Assembly (NCBI GenBank): GCA_946623365.1
Contig: CAMORE010000043.1
Coordinates: 1-15,014, forward strand
Direction of reading: 5' to 3'
Length of the DNA: 15,014 nucleotides
From: an uncultured Acinetobacter sp.
GTDB lineage: Bacteria > Cyanobacteriota > Vampirovibrionia > Gastranaerophilales > Gastranaerophilaceae
The position numbers and the translations under genes are program-made. The notes below the pieces were generated by a model. The model made no database searches, was not told the origin of the DNA, and was given only the letters and a program-made list of their open reading frames with translations. Below, one piece after another: positions 14,692 to 15,014 of the stretch (position 1 is its first letter; every line of letters starts with the position of its first letter).

Positions 14692-14747
14692 TAATCCCCT
14701 ATAAAATCTTACATGTATATAAAGTATTTTTGTTCTCAAAAATTGCC
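14692..14747 (-). promoter_or_regulatory. 56-bp leader, copy 2 (upstream of the sigma-like gene)
   Basis: This is the second copy of the leader at 13648-13703. It differs by one A-to-G change in the central AT-rich tract and two adjacent G-to-A changes, with no gaps. It ends in AGGGGA seven bases before the ATG of the sigma-like gene. Conservation across the whole 56 bp, rather than only at the ribosome binding site, suggests a promoter plus an operator or a recent duplication. Confidence 0.75.
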
Positions 14748-14826
14748 TAAACCTTAAAAAATATTAAGATAGCAAATTATTTTTTTATGTGTTTTATATA
14801 AATATACAAAATGAAAGGACTTTATC

Positions 14827-15014
14827 ATGCCTGTTATTATCCAACCAATGAGAAGGGTAAATAAAACAGTTACTGACCCAATAATTATTAAAGATGCTTT
14901 GCATCCTTTTGAAGTAATGAAAGATTTAAGACCAAAAGAAAAACCAAAACAGTTATATTTTTGTTGTGGTGCAGGCGGTAATCCACCACCAAATGATAAT
15001 AACAATATAAATAT
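14827..15014 (+). CDS. partial small hypothetical protein, Cys-Cys/Gly/Pro/Asn-rich
   Basis: A plus-strand reading frame starts at the ATG at 14827, with AAAGGA (14814-14819) seven bases upstream, and runs off the right edge without a stop after 62 codons. It reads MPVIIQPMRRVNKTVTDP at the start, with a charged middle (MKDLRPKEKPKQ) and then LYFCCGAGGNPPPNDNNN. I do not recognise it. The strong ribosome binding site, the A/T-rich promoter-like stretch before it (14791-14810) and normal codon use favour it over the frame on the opposite strand, which has no good start context. It is divergent from the sigma-like gene. The CC-G-GG-PPP-Asn end could be a linker or the tail of a small peptide; the missing part decides this. 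Confidence 0.6.
   Translation, partial: MPVIIQPMRRVNKTVTDPIIIKDALHPFEVMKDLRPKEKPKQLYFCCGAGGNPPPNDNNNIN

Noticed and set aside
14754..15005. 83-aa open frame on the minus strand with a hydrophobic middle
   Set aside because: It is antisense to the plus-strand frame starting at 14827, which has a good ribosome binding site and better codon use.

Overview
The window is AT-rich, densely packed bacterial DNA with no rRNA, tRNA or CRISPR array that I can see. The gene content is ordinary bacterial housekeeping (fmt, tsaB, tsaE, queH) mixed with lineage-specific unknowns. A VKOR-DsbA fusion, as known in cyanobacteria and relatives, together with very low GC and many small unknown proteins, suggests a gut Melainabacteria/Gastranaerophilales-type organism (class Vampirovibrionia). 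That placement is inference, not proof.

Left part (1-4,625), all genes on the minus strand. An ORF6N-domain DNA-binding protein, typical of phage or mobile DNA, sits near the left edge. Next comes a pair whose coding regions overlap by 20 bases: a membrane VKOR-DsbA disulfide-forming protein followed by queH (queuosine synthesis). An EamA/DMT-family transporter and an extended-SDR NAD(P)-dependent epimerase/dehydrogenase follow. The intergenic space upstream of the VKOR gene carries four alternating copies of TAGTATA/TATACTA.

Middle (4,755-6,489), plus strand. A UPF0210/DUF711 protein appears to be expressed from an extended -10 promoter placed so close that its mRNA should be leaderless. 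It is followed by a co-transcribed 113-aa unknown protein whose stop codon overlaps the stop of the convergent gene.

Central block (6,486-12,052), minus strand. In transcription order it runs tsaE, tsaB (4-base ATGA overlap), M16 zinc peptidase, fmt, a 111-aa unknown, a TPR protein and a YkgJ-type Cys-cluster protein. TsaE and TsaB belong to the tRNA t6A37 modification machinery and Fmt formylates initiator tRNA, so this is largely a translation-related operon.

Right part (12,070-15,014) is the most unusual. A G-rich minisatellite of GGGGTAAAT-like units, able to form G-quadruplexes, fills the gap upstream of tsaE. Beyond it lie two lineage-specific genes: a 472-aa protein with a HELEH zincin-like motif, and a 325-aa protein with an N-terminal HTH and sigma-70 region-2/region-4-like segments. 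Both are preceded by a nearly identical 56-bp leader (53/56 matches), which suggests shared control. A divergent gene, cut by the right edge, starts at 14,827 with a good ribosome binding site and encodes a small Cys-Cys/Gly/Pro/Asn-rich product.

No stretch over 300 bases lacks a gene. The longest gaps are 1-177 (no gene I can support), 12,053-12,226 (the repeat array), and about 145 bases each at 2,512-2,656 and 4,626-4,770.
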